DNA of 64,000 nucleotides from Vulcanimicrobiota bacterium (GTDB lineage: Bacteria; Vulcanimicrobiota; Vulcanimicrobiia; Vulcanimicrobiales; Vulcanimicrobiaceae), in the NCBI GenBank assembly GCA_003140215.1, contig PLJL01000004.1, positions 880,661 to 944,660 of the forward strand, given 5' to 3'. A model generated the notes under the pieces. It saw only the letters and a program-made list of their open reading frames with translations. It had not been told where the DNA came from and ran no database searches. Positions 1 to 8,362 of this stretch are shown here, in pieces. The position numbers were made by a program, and so were the translations under genes. Positions within the stretch are counted from its first letter, which is position 1, and every line of letters starts with the position of its first letter.

Positions 1-339
1 GCGTCTTCCCACACGTCGGAGTAGTACTCTCGCCGGCGCATCCCGGCTGCTGCTGCGTCGAAATCGCGGAACTCGACTTTTGACGCGCCCCGTACCCCTG
101 GAACGGAGAAGGCAGTGAAGCTTCAAGAAGACGCGAAACCGTAGCCGGGGCCGATTGCGGTTTACCGACCCGTTGCCGCGAAGCAGGGTAAATCGCGCGC
201 AAGGACGAGGATCGAGCCTCCCGTCGCCAAACAATGCCGATCCGGGTCTTTGTAGTTCGGCATCTCCTCTCGGAGGTGGGTTAGCCTTCGACCAACGCGA
301 ACACCCTCAAGGTTCTTCTCTGTAAACGGGTGCGTTCTT
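1..339. other. window edge, no confident gene
   Basis: No complete gene is visible upstream of the first operon. On the minus strand, roughly positions 1-105 read open with a protein-like composition (ASKVEFRDF... REYYSDVWED) and run off the window edge. A TGA lies just upstream in that frame and no convincing start codon follows it, so this may be the 5' part of a divergent gene or chance. The rest (about 110-339) should hold the promoter of the operon starting at 340. No sigma70 box was clear enough to call. Confidence 0.3.
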
Positions 340-1848
340 ATGGTCTCTCCACGTGTGGTCACGGGTTCCATGCTCTACAATTTCTTGAAATGCGAGCACC
401 GTCCGTGGATGGACCTATATGGTGACGAGGAACTCCGTGACGACGCAAGCCCGTTCGTGGAAATGCTCTGGCGACATGCCAGATCGCACGAAGAGTTGGA
501 ACTCGCTAAGCTAGAAGGCACGTCTATCGATCGCACGCATTCCACTGCTGCGGAAAGAGAGCGTGCGACGCTGGAAGCAATGGATCGTCACGAACGCTTG
601 ATCCTTGGGGGCCGGATTACGAGCGACGATCTGGTCGGTGAGCCGGATTTACTGCGACTCGACGGCGACCGATACGTGCCTGGTGACGTCAAGTCCGGCG
701 CAGCGGACGAAGGCCCGAGCTCGGGTCAGCGAAAGCTCAAGGTGCACTACGCCGTGCAGCTCGCCCTCCACGTCGACGTCCTCGAACGTATAGGCCGTTC
801 CGCCGGCAGGCGTCCATTCGTGCTCGATGTGCGGGGTGATGAGGTCGTCTACGACCTGGGGGCTCCAAAGGGCCCGAAGATGCCGACGACGCTTTGGGAT
901 GACTATCTTGAGGCGTTGAGCTCTGTCCGCGCCATCCTTGCCGGTACAGCGTCCTCGGCACCGGCCTTGAGTGGTGACTGCAAGGAGTGCTGGTGGTTTC
1001 ACGCATGCACGGCCGAGCTCGAGCGTACGAATGACCTGACGCTGCTTCCCGAAGTCGGGCGCGGTCGCCGCCGCGTACTCTTCCCCTATGTAACAACCAT
1101 ACGCGAGCTCGCCGCCTCTGCCCCCGGTGACTTCCTAGACGAGAAAGGCAAAAGTATAATCAAAGGGGTGGGTGCCGACACCCTCGCGGCATACCGCGAT
1201 CGCGCGGTTCTTCGCGCCTCGGGCGGTAGTGCTTACCTAAAGGCTCCGCTGACGCCCAATCCGTGCGGAACGGAGCTCTTCTTCGATATCGAAACCTTCC
1301 GAGACCGGTGTTACCTGCACGGCTTTGTCGTGCGTATCAACCACGACTCCGTGACGGAGCGCTATGTTGGCTTCTTCATGGATCGAGATACGGCTGATGC
1401 GGAACGCGAGGCTTTCGCTCAGTCGTGGTCATTTGTGTGCTCGCAACGCCCATGTATCGTCTATATTTACTCAAAGTATGAGCGTACATGGTGGCGTGGG
1501 CTACAGCAGCGCTATCCAGATGTCTGCTCCGCTCAGGACATTGAAGGCCTGTTCGACCCGGACATCACGATAGATCTCTACGATGTTGTCTCGAAGCAAA
1601 GCGAGTGGCCGACCATGGATTATTCGCTAAAGACACTTGCGAAGCACCTTGGCTTCGGTTGGCGTGACACGCATCCGTCTGGCTCGGCATCGATCGAGTG
1701 GTACGACCGGCACCTACGAGGTGACGGGAGCGCGAAGCAACGTATTCTCGACTATAACGAAGATGACTGTCGTGCAATGCGGGTCTTGTTCGACGGCCTC
1801 CTTGACCTGCCGGTGCGTGCTGAAGGCCCGACGATGAGATCGATATAG
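340..1848 (+). CDS. TM0106-family RecB-like nuclease with RNase H-fold domain
   Basis: Predicted DNA nuclease of 502 aa. The N-terminal half has a PD-(D/E)xK (RecB/Cas4-like) core: E101-P-D103, then D117-V-K119 in GDVKSG. C18 in CEHRPW together with C214, C217 and C223 gives the one-plus-three cysteine layout that holds a 4Fe-4S cluster in Cas4/AddB-type nucleases. The C-terminal half looks like an RNase H-fold exonuclease (FDIET at 315-319, YNEDDC near 472-477). This two-domain layout matches the uncharacterised TM0106 family. It is the first gene of a four-gene run; the next gene starts 5 nt after its stop, so they are probably cotranscribed. The family assignment is firm, but its substrate and role here are inferred. 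A nuclease effector or processing role in anti-phage defence is plausible. Confidence 0.82.
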   Translation: MVSPRVVTGSMLYNFLKCEHRPWMDLYGDEELRDDASPFVEMLWRHARSHEELELAKLEGTSIDRTHSTAAERERATLEAMDRHERLILGGRITSDDLVGEPDLLRLDGDRYVPGDVKSGAADEGPSSGQRKLKVHYAVQLALHVDVLERIGRSAGRRPFVLDVRGDEVVYDLGAPKGPKMPTTLWDDYLEALSSVRAILAGTASSAPALSGDCKECWWFHACTAELERTNDLTLLPEVGRGRRRVLFPYVTTIRELAASAPGDFLDEKGKSIIKGVGADTLAAYRDRAVLRASGGSAYLKAPLTPNPCGTELFFDIETFRDRCYLHGFVVRINHDSVTERYVGFFMDRDTADAEREAFAQSWSFVCSQRPCIVYIYSKYERTWWRGLQQRYPDVCSAQDIEGLFDPDITIDLYDVVSKQSEWPTMDYSLKTLAKHLGFGWRDTHPSGSASIEWYDRHLRGDGSAKQRILDYNEDDCRAMRVLFDGLLDLPVRAEGPTMRSI

Positions 1849-1853
1849 CGACG

Positions 1854-3356
1854 GTGAGCCTCTTCGAGTCGCTCTGGCGTCTGCTCGGAGTGAGCGACGC
1901 GCACGCACTGTTTCGGTCGTCGCAGGACGAACGCGGTATCGTAGCGTCACCGTCGAAGCGTATCGGTGAACGTGCGGCGAGAGAAAGCTCAGGTGATCCA
2001 GTTCGCTCTACCGACTCGATCCCGCAGCGAGTGCCGCCAATAGCTACACCAGTGCGCAACGGAGTGTTGCGAGCGGCGGCCGATGGCTTTCCGCCTCTGC
2101 AATCGGGGCGTCTGCCTGCGGTTGAGATACCACCGTGCAAAATCTACTATCCATCTTACGCGCAGTTTACTCCCGAGCAGCAGCGCGCGTATGTGTATTG
2201 GCGACAAGAACTGCTGTCCGGCGTCATCATCGACGTGCCGCTAACGTACCGCTTCCTGTACGCATACGAGATCGGTTGTCGAAGCGCAAACTTGGTGGAG
2301 TTAGAGAAGCGCCTCGCATTTCTCCGGAACTCGTACCGTGCCGACGAGCATTTTGCGTCGTACATCGCTTCGTGGCTGGTGTCGGCACGTCTCTGGCGCC
2401 GCGACTTTACCTATGACGAGCTTATCGAGAGTGCACCCGATGTCCGGCTACGAGTGGATTTGGCGCTGCTGAACAACCGTTCGCCGAACGCCGATGACCT
2501 GGTGCACCTCGTGTACGGGCACGGACAGCGGGACCGGCTCGTGCAGGCGCTTCGGGTCGTACGCGCGGCGGAGCCTGCCGATGTCGTGGTGGCCGCCGCA
2601 GCTTCGACGGCGCCGCAACGCCGCGGCTACGTAGCGTTCGCCGGGTATCCGATCAACATCCGTGGCGTCGCATCGCGAGCTATCGATGTTCCGACCTACA
2701 CGAACACAGCACAGGATCCCGTCATGCTCGCGATCGCTCGGGTAATGGCGGCATCCGAGTTGCTCATCGGAGATCTTCTCAGCCCTGCGGATCGCGAGTT
2801 GCAATTCGTTCAGCATACCGGCACCGGCTCGGCAATTCCGATTCGCCGTAACGCCACAGCGACGGTGTTGCCGGTATTACCGCCTAGCGATACGGTCGAA
2901 GGTCTGTGCCTATCCAGTAAGGGGCTCTGGGATGTGGACATGCGCATAACGATGGTGCTCGTGTTGTGGCAAGCTGACATCAAGCCATATATCGAGGGTG
3001 AGATAGCGCTTTCTCGGGATCTTCGGAAGAAACATGAAGCATTCACTGCCGCGCTCGGCATTGACGGCGGGATAGGTGCACTCCGCCGCGGCTTCTTTTA
3101 TCTCACCCGGGGCCTCAGAGCGCCCTGGCGACTCGACGTGGAGGCACCTGTGGCGGCAGACCTTCGCATGGGTACTGCGTGCGCACGCTTCACCACCGAA
3201 CTGCAGCACCAGCTTCGTGGCTCCGCAGCGCGTGCGCGCATTCTTGCCGACTTGATTGAGCAGATCGCACAGGATACCCGCAAGTCACGTTCCGAGATCG
3301 TCGCCGCGCTCGTCGCAGGAACCGGGGCCGAGCCACCGCTCGGGGTCCAGGCGTGA
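1854..3356 (+). CDS. TerB N-terminal-domain protein
   Basis: GTG start 5 nt after the nuclease stop; 500 aa. The first ~90 residues are low-complexity and probably flexible. From about residue 95 (PCKIYYPSY, TPEQQRAYVYWRQ) the protein matches the TerB-N domain pattern, through a helical region rich in paired aromatics and arginines to about 300. The remaining ~200 residues include a helical C-terminus (RARILADLIEQI) that could be TerB-C-like. TerB-N/TerB-C proteins have been linked by genome context to ATPase-helicase-nuclease DNA-processing modules as well as to tellurite resistance operons. The absence of terC/terD-like genes and the presence of an ATPase, helicase and nuclease here favour the DNA-processing type. 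Its biochemical activity is unknown. Confidence 0.7.
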   Translation: MSLFESLWRLLGVSDAHALFRSSQDERGIVASPSKRIGERAARESSGDPVRSTDSIPQRVPPIATPVRNGVLRAAADGFPPLQSGRLPAVEIPPCKIYYPSYAQFTPEQQRAYVYWRQELLSGVIIDVPLTYRFLYAYEIGCRSANLVELEKRLAFLRNSYRADEHFASYIASWLVSARLWRRDFTYDELIESAPDVRLRVDLALLNNRSPNADDLVHLVYGHGQRDRLVQALRVVRAAEPADVVVAAAASTAPQRRGYVAFAGYPINIRGVASRAIDVPTYTNTAQDPVMLAIARVMAASELLIGDLLSPADRELQFVQHTGTGSAIPIRRNATATVLPVLPPSDTVEGLCLSSKGLWDVDMRITMVLVLWQADIKPYIEGEIALSRDLRKKHEAFTAALGIDGGIGALRRGFFYLTRGLRAPWRLDVEAPVAADLRMGTACARFTTELQHQLRGSAARARILADLIEQIAQDTRKSRSEIVAALVAGTGAEPPLGVQA

Positions 3357-3402
3357 GGTCTGATTGGCTACCTCGGGGCTGCCCGTACGGTAAGAGTTCA
3401 CC

Positions 3403-4632
3403 GTGAATGCAGAACTAAGCATCATCAAGGCGCTGAAGATCGGAAAAGTACCTCTGATCGGTGCTACTCGTCTATGCGTTGGACGCGACGGCGAGGTCGC
3501 GGAGTTTGGTCGTATCTTGGATTTCGTGGCAGACGGCGGCTTCGAGACGCGCTTCCTGCGTGGCGACTACGGAAGCGGTAAGACGTTCATGTGTGCCGTT
3601 CTCAGGGAACTCGCATTTTCACGTGACTATGCGGTATCGGTAGTCAACCTCAGCCGCGAGGTGCCGTTCGGGCGGCGGGATCTGGTGCTGGGCGAAATCG
3701 TTCGAGGGTTGCGCACGCCGGGCTCGGGTGCCTCGTGCGCCCTCCCCGAACTGATCGAGCGCTGGTTCGCGAAGTACCATCCGGGCACGCCTCTGACGGA
3801 GAATCCTGCCTTACGTGAAGCGATCGCGCGGATTGCCAACGCTGACGCCGGCATGGGCGTTGGCCTCCGTTCTTACTACGGGGCATACTGCGACGGAAAT
3901 GATCTACTTATGGATGGTGCGCTTTCGTGGCTTCGCGGCGAGACCATCGAAGCCGACGTGCGCAAGGCGTTACGGCTTGTCGGGAAGCTCACCCCAGAAG
4001 CCGCGTTCCGCCGCCTTCGCAGCATCGTAGCGCTTCTCAAAGACGGCGGTGCTCCCGGACTCGTCGTACTCGTCGATGAAGCGGAGGCGATCTACCGTTT
4101 GGCGCAGGCGCCGCAGCGCCTGGCTGCATACACTGCCATCCGCGAGATCATCGACATCGGTGATGTCGAGTTCCCGAGCGCGTTCATTCTCTTCGCCGGG
4201 ACGGCCGAATTGTTCGAGAACGAGTTCCGCGGCATCGCGTCGTATTCCGCGCTTTATCAACGCATCCGCTCTCAGCAGGTCAGCAGCCAGCGCGACCTAC
4301 GTCAGCCAATCATCCGGCTCGAGGAGCTTGGCGGCGAAGCCTTGCTGCAGATTTCACGTCGCGTTCGTGAAATTCATGGACATGCATACGACTACGATGC
4401 AGGCGGACGTTTTGGCGACGCGGAGCTCCAGCAATTCATGACGGCTGCGGCGACCAAGTTTGGCGACATTCGATCGAAGCCACGAGGCTATCTTAAGGCG
4501 CTCGTAGATGCCCTCGACGCCCGACAACAAGATCTCGATGTGGCCGCAGTGTTAGAACAATCAGGCGATCACGTTCAACGGATCGAGCACACGGACGCCA
4601 CGCTCGATGACGTAGTGCTCGCCGAAGTATAG
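3403..4632 (+). CDS. brxD-like: BrxD-like ATP-binding protein (DUF2791)
   Basis: P-loop ATPase of 409 aa with a GTG start. Walker A is GDYGSGKT (residues 54-61) and Walker B ends in VVLVDEAEAI (D225, E226). The N-terminus (IIKALKIGKVPLIGA) and the arrangement of the ATPase core match the DUF2791/BrxD family, which in BREX type 2-like systems sits next to the helicase BrxHI. The same pairing is kept here: the helicase ATG follows this stop with one base between them. None of the BREX core genes (pglX methylase, pglZ phosphatase, brxC/pglY ATPase) is in the window. The ATPase therefore probably works with the flanking helicase, TerB protein and nuclease. Probably cytoplasmic. Confidence 0.8.
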   Translation: MNAELSIIKALKIGKVPLIGATRLCVGRDGEVAEFGRILDFVADGGFETRFLRGDYGSGKTFMCAVLRELAFSRDYAVSVVNLSREVPFGRRDLVLGEIVRGLRTPGSGASCALPELIERWFAKYHPGTPLTENPALREAIARIANADAGMGVGLRSYYGAYCDGNDLLMDGALSWLRGETIEADVRKALRLVGKLTPEAAFRRLRSIVALLKDGGAPGLVVLVDEAEAIYRLAQAPQRLAAYTAIREIIDIGDVEFPSAFILFAGTAELFENEFRGIASYSALYQRIRSQQVSSQRDLRQPIIRLEELGGEALLQISRRVREIHGHAYDYDAGGRFGDAELQQFMTAAATKFGDIRSKPRGYLKALVDALDARQQDLDVAAVLEQSGDHVQRIEHTDATLDDVVLAEV

Positions 4633-4633
4633 A

Positions 4634-6823
4634 ATGTCGATCGGTCCATCTGATGGTCAAGATCCATACTCGACTCTCAGTGAAGGCGTGCGTCGGTGGA
4701 TCGACGACCACGGATGGACCGCGTGGAGCGGGATCCAGGCACGCGCTATTGTTCCTATTCAGGCCGGCCGCGGCGCATTACTCGTGGCACCGACAGCGTC
4801 GGGCAAGACAGAAGCCGCGCTCCTGCCACTGGTGTCACGGATCGTTCAAGATCATGCGTCGCCGATCGCATTGCTGTACGTTGCTCCGTTGCGTGCGCTG
4901 ATCAACGATCAAGTGCGTCGCGCCTATCGCCTCCTCGAAGAGAACGGCCTGACGGTTGAATGGTGGCACAGTGACCTCTCGGCCTCGCGTCGCCGCTCCA
5001 TTCTGCGTCGGCCCCCACACGCTCTTTTGACAACGCCGGAGTCCTTGGACGTAATGCTTTCGTCGGACGCGTACGGCCATGGTGCACTCCTCGGCAATGT
5101 CCGCTATGTTCTCATCGACGAGGTCCACGCGTTCGTCGAGGACGACCGTGGCGCCCAGCTGGTCTCTGTACTCGCGCGCCTGGAATCGACGATGGACCGG
5201 GCGCTGCAACGCGTCGCGTTGAGCGCGACCATTGCGAGTCCAGCAGCCGTTGCCACGTGGCTCTCGTCGGCGCGTTCAGATGCGACGAGCCTCGAGCCGA
5301 TCGTCGACTATGGAGCGCGCGGCCGGCGTCTGGCAGTGGGCCTAATCCCGGAAGTTCGCCGCCCGGACCTCTCGCAAGGGCAGCGTGCGACGGAGGATCT
5401 CACCCGGTTGGTGGCTGTTCTTGAGAAGCATGTGGCCGGCCGGCGAGCGATTGTCTTTACAACGTCGCGCGCCGACGCTGAAAACGTGACCGCAAAGCTG
5501 CATGAGCGGGGCATCGAAACGTACATCCATCACGGGTCCGTGGACAAGGACGTGCGAGCCGTGACGGAGGCCGCGTTCCGTGAAGGCGGTCCGCGAACGA
5601 TTGTCGCGACGTCGAGTCTGGAACTTGGAATTGATATCGGTGATCTCGAACTCGTCGTGCAAATCGGCTCACCGGGAAGCGCCCTTTCGCTGCTGCAGCG
5701 GGTGGGTCGCTCGGGTCGTCGTGGCGACGCCTCGTCTGTTGGTATCGTGTACGCAACGTCCGAGGAGGAGCTGCCGGTCGCTCTCGCCGTGACCGACCTT
5801 GCATTGGACGGAATTGTCGAAGAGGCGTATCCGGACGATATGGTATTGCAGGTTCTGTTTCAGCAGGTGATCCAGTTCGTGCGAGAACGTGGTTCCATGA
5901 CCGCTGCCCAGATAGAACTGACTCTCCTGGGCGCCGGCGCTTTCCGAGGTGTCTCCCAGGAGGCTTTCTTCGACCTTATCAACGAGCAAGTAGCTGGCGG
6001 CTTTCTGGAGGTCGAGCGCGGCGATATGCTGGTGATCGGCCCGGAGACCGAGCGGCGGTTCGGTTATGCAAATTACCGTGACTTCTATGCCCTCTTCGAA
6101 GCGGACGCCGGCTGGATGGTTCGTCACGCTGCCCAACGGATCGGCACGCTGGACCGCGCGTATCCGATTCCATCTGGCCGCGAAGTAACATTCGTCCTCG
6201 CGGGCCGACGTTGGCGCGTTATCCATGCGGACCGGGAGCGGATGGTCCTCGATGTCGAGCCGACCGGCTCCGGCGCGATTCCACGATGGTCAGGGGAGGG
6301 CGGAGACACGTCTTTCGAGGTGATGCAGCGCGCACGCACGATCCTGACCGGTGAAGCGCCGAGCTCCCTCGAGTCCGCCACGCTTCGCGCTTACATGGAT
6401 CGTGAGCGGGGGCGAGTCCAGAAGGACGGCCTCGCACCGGGCATTATCCCGGTTCGCTTGACGAAGAGCGGGGCGCGTGCGGCGACGTACGGGGGTAACG
6501 CGCTGAACCGCTACCTGGCGGCGCTGTGTGCGGCGGCAATGAACGGCGTATCAATTGGCGCGCATGCGGCTGATGTGCAGTGCGCGACATCTGCAGATGT
6601 CGCAGCTCAAGCACTTGAGCGTATCCTCGGCGATGCAGACCTACGCGCCACCCTTCGCGCGACCGCCCTCGAGACTGCGCCGCCGCTGGGGATCGGCCGT
6701 CATTGGCCGCACCTCGGCCCCAAAACCCGGCGCCATTTGTTACGGCACAGCCTCGACCGAGGCGAGGTCCTTCTCGCACGCCTTCGATACGACGCGATCG
6801 TCGTCGCGGGCAGTGCGCACTGA
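4634..6823 (+). CDS. brxHI-like: DEAD/DEAH-box helicase, BrxHI/Lhr-like
   Basis: Superfamily 2 helicase of 729 aa. Visible motifs are I (APTASGKTE, 52-60), II (DEVH, 162-165), III (SAT, 197-199) and VI (QRVGRSGRRG, 355-364). The LGIDIGDLELVVQIGSPGS stretch before motif VI is typical of the Lhr/BrxHI branch. A long C-terminal region (~370-729) resembles the winged-helix and Lhr-extension part. It is last in the four-gene module and one base from the ATPase stop, so translational coupling is likely. Expected activity is ATP-driven 3'-5' translocation or unwinding on DNA or DNA/RNA hybrids; the assignment to defence rests on neighbours. The next gene is on the opposite strand, which ends the operon. 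Confidence 0.85.
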   Translation: MSIGPSDGQDPYSTLSEGVRRWIDDHGWTAWSGIQARAIVPIQAGRGALLVAPTASGKTEAALLPLVSRIVQDHASPIALLYVAPLRALINDQVRRAYRLLEENGLTVEWWHSDLSASRRRSILRRPPHALLTTPESLDVMLSSDAYGHGALLGNVRYVLIDEVHAFVEDDRGAQLVSVLARLESTMDRALQRVALSATIASPAAVATWLSSARSDATSLEPIVDYGARGRRLAVGLIPEVRRPDLSQGQRATEDLTRLVAVLEKHVAGRRAIVFTTSRADAENVTAKLHERGIETYIHHGSVDKDVRAVTEAAFREGGPRTIVATSSLELGIDIGDLELVVQIGSPGSALSLLQRVGRSGRRGDASSVGIVYATSEEELPVALAVTDLALDGIVEEAYPDDMVLQVLFQQVIQFVRERGSMTAAQIELTLLGAGAFRGVSQEAFFDLINEQVAGGFLEVERGDMLVIGPETERRFGYANYRDFYALFEADAGWMVRHAAQRIGTLDRAYPIPSGREVTFVLAGRRWRVIHADRERMVLDVEPTGSGAIPRWSGEGGDTSFEVMQRARTILTGEAPSSLESATLRAYMDRERGRVQKDGLAPGIIPVRLTKSGARAATYGGNALNRYLAALCAAAMNGVSIGAHAADVQCATSADVAAQALERILGDADLRATLRATALETAPPLGIGRHWPHLGPKTRRHLLRHSLDRGEVLLARLRYDAIVVAGSAH

Positions 6824-6850
6824 CGTCCGCGCAGAGCGACGGACCGACGC

Positions 6851-7171
6851 TTAGAACTTCTTCACGAACAGCAAGATGCGAGTGACGTGAGGCTGGTCTT
6901 CGTCGAGGTCTTGAAGCATCGAGAATGAATCGAATCCTATGAAATTGTCGGCAGATACAACGTGTTCCATTGCTCCCAGCATGCGCCCGCCCGCGTCGTA
7001 GAGATTCGCGACCACCTCAAGGTCGGCGTCCAAGGTGCGCTCTGACCGAAGTTCACCATTGACGTATATGTACTCACCGTCTCCGTATGCGTATAGACCG
7101 GCAAGACTGACGCCGAAACGCTGCTCAACGATAGGGAGACGTTCGATGAATGACGTCATATCTTCACGCAT
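6851..7171 (-). CDS. small hypothetical protein
   Basis: 106 aa, not recognised. It is acidic, and alternating beta-like stretches (EYIYVNGELRSE, ADLEVVANLYDAGG) suggest a small beta-sandwich reminiscent of FxLYD-type domains. There is no signal peptide, membrane segment or cysteine. It converges with the helicase gene, whose stop is 27 nt from its own stop. A second possible start is M5 (7159), preceded by GTGAAG. Whether it belongs to the defence module is unclear, as it is on the other strand. Confidence 0.5.
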   Translation of the reverse strand: MREDMTSFIERLPIVEQRFGVSLAGLYAYGDGEYIYVNGELRSERTLDADLEVVANLYDAGGRMLGAMEHVVSADNFIGFDSFSMLQDLDEDQPHVTRILLFVKKF

Positions 7172-7267
7172 GTTTCGATCCCGACGTTTCTACAGCGATT
7201 GATGCGACCTTTTTAAAGGGATTGGCTCTTCGTAGTCTCACCGCGGATCCTGAATCCCAATGTAGGA

Positions 7268-8002
7268 TTATTGAGGCCGCCGTCCCACGACGACCAGCAA
7301 ATCGTGTTGTCCGTCGTCACGCAGGACCGTAATCTTCAGTTGGGAGCCCGGTTCAACCGATGAAATCAGGGTGAGCGCCTCGGCAACCGTCGCAACATGT
7401 TGGTCGTCGACTTTCTGAATGATATCGCCTTGCATCATCCCCGCCGCGCGGGCTGGGCCAGAGGGGATCAAGAGGTGTGCGACAACGCCTTGCGGCGTTT
7501 GATCCATTTGCACGCCAATCCATCCGCTGCCACTAAGCGCAGCGGCCGCACGAACCGCATTTGCCGCAGCCGCTGCCGGCGTCCATTCGGAGCCGTCCTT
7601 AAAATGCACGGCATCGACCGAGCAACGTAGTTTCGCTGGAGCGAATAGCGGCGAAGCGTAGATATTGCCGCCGCGCCTCTTGAAGACGTGTGTAATCGTA
7701 ACTCCAGGCGCAAAGCTTCCAGCATCGCGAATCGCGAGTGATTCGGTACCGAAGTCAATACGGAATCGGATCAAGTCCGCTGCTACATGCCCTTCGTTAG
7801 TGAACACTACTTTGAACCGACGATCGCTTTCTGAAATAAGCGCGCCACCGGTACCACCCGCGACGCAGTCTTCTATTTGGACCGGTGGACCCGACGGCGG
7901 ACCATTTCCCGCGTTCGGAATTCCGAGGGGAGTTTGCGCGAGAGCTTCGCTAGAAGCAGTGGCGACGAGACCGGCGATGATCATTGCGGGCACCCGAAGC
8001 AT
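7268..8002 (-). CDS. secreted PDZ-domain protein
   Basis: The start is placed at the ATG at 8002, which has an AGAGGAA ribosome-binding site 2-6 nt upstream and gives a good signal peptide (MLRVPAMIIAGLVATASSEA, cut near ALAQ). An upstream in-frame start at 8056 would put a non-hydrophobic leader before it. The mature protein (~220 aa) has a beta-rich middle region with two cysteines (C46, C127) that could form a disulfide. A C-terminal PDZ domain (about 160-240) includes GWIGVQM and the carboxylate-binding-loop-like AAGMMQGDIIQKVDD. No protease catalytic domain is present, so it is probably an envelope adaptor or substrate-binding protein. Partner unknown. Confidence 0.7.
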   Translation of the reverse strand: MLRVPAMIIAGLVATASSEALAQTPLGIPNAGNGPPSGPPVQIEDCVAGGTGGALISESDRRFKVVFTNEGHVAADLIRFRIDFGTESLAIRDAGSFAPGVTITHVFKRRGGNIYASPLFAPAKLRCSVDAVHFKDGSEWTPAAAAANAVRAAAALSGSGWIGVQMDQTPQGVVAHLLIPSGPARAAGMMQGDIIQKVDDQHVATVAEALTLISSVEPGSQLKITVLRDDGQHDLLVVVGRRPQ

Positions 8003-8362
8003 CGTTCCTCTTGCTTCGCAAGACAAGAGCTCGGTCCTGGCGGCGCTGCGGCTCAATCCCCAGCCCGAATTGGGTCAAATCATCGCGCGGCCGCTCGGGG
8101 ATCGCCACGGCGTCCGAAGCGCATCGGCCGACGGGGGGCCATAGGACCGGTCTCTTCGTCTTGCCGCCGAGGCCGTAACGGGGTGTTAACGCCGGCCGAA
8201 AAGTGACCCACCTTCGAGCACGCCCGACGGCTTAAAAACACGGGCGACGACCCCAAAACGCATAGGTGATCCGCTTCGCTGCCTGAGAGCCGAAATATCA
8301 CCCAACGACGATCTCATCGAGCTTGTTGGGCGCAGCGAAGGCCCGCACCCGTTGCAAGCGCG
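8003..8362. other. intergenic gap
   Basis: About 360 bases between two minus-strand genes. It should hold the promoter of the PDZ protein gene and the 3' untranslated region of the PIN gene. No reading frame has protein-like composition, and I see no clear repeat or terminator. Confidence 0.4.

Noticed and set aside
1854-3356. Tellurite resistance operon
   Set aside because: A TerB-N domain alone does not indicate this; no terC, terD or terZ-like gene is nearby.
340-6823. Complete BREX system
   Set aside because: Only BrxD-like and BrxHI-like proteins are present; no PglX methylase, PglZ phosphatase or BrxC/PglY was seen.
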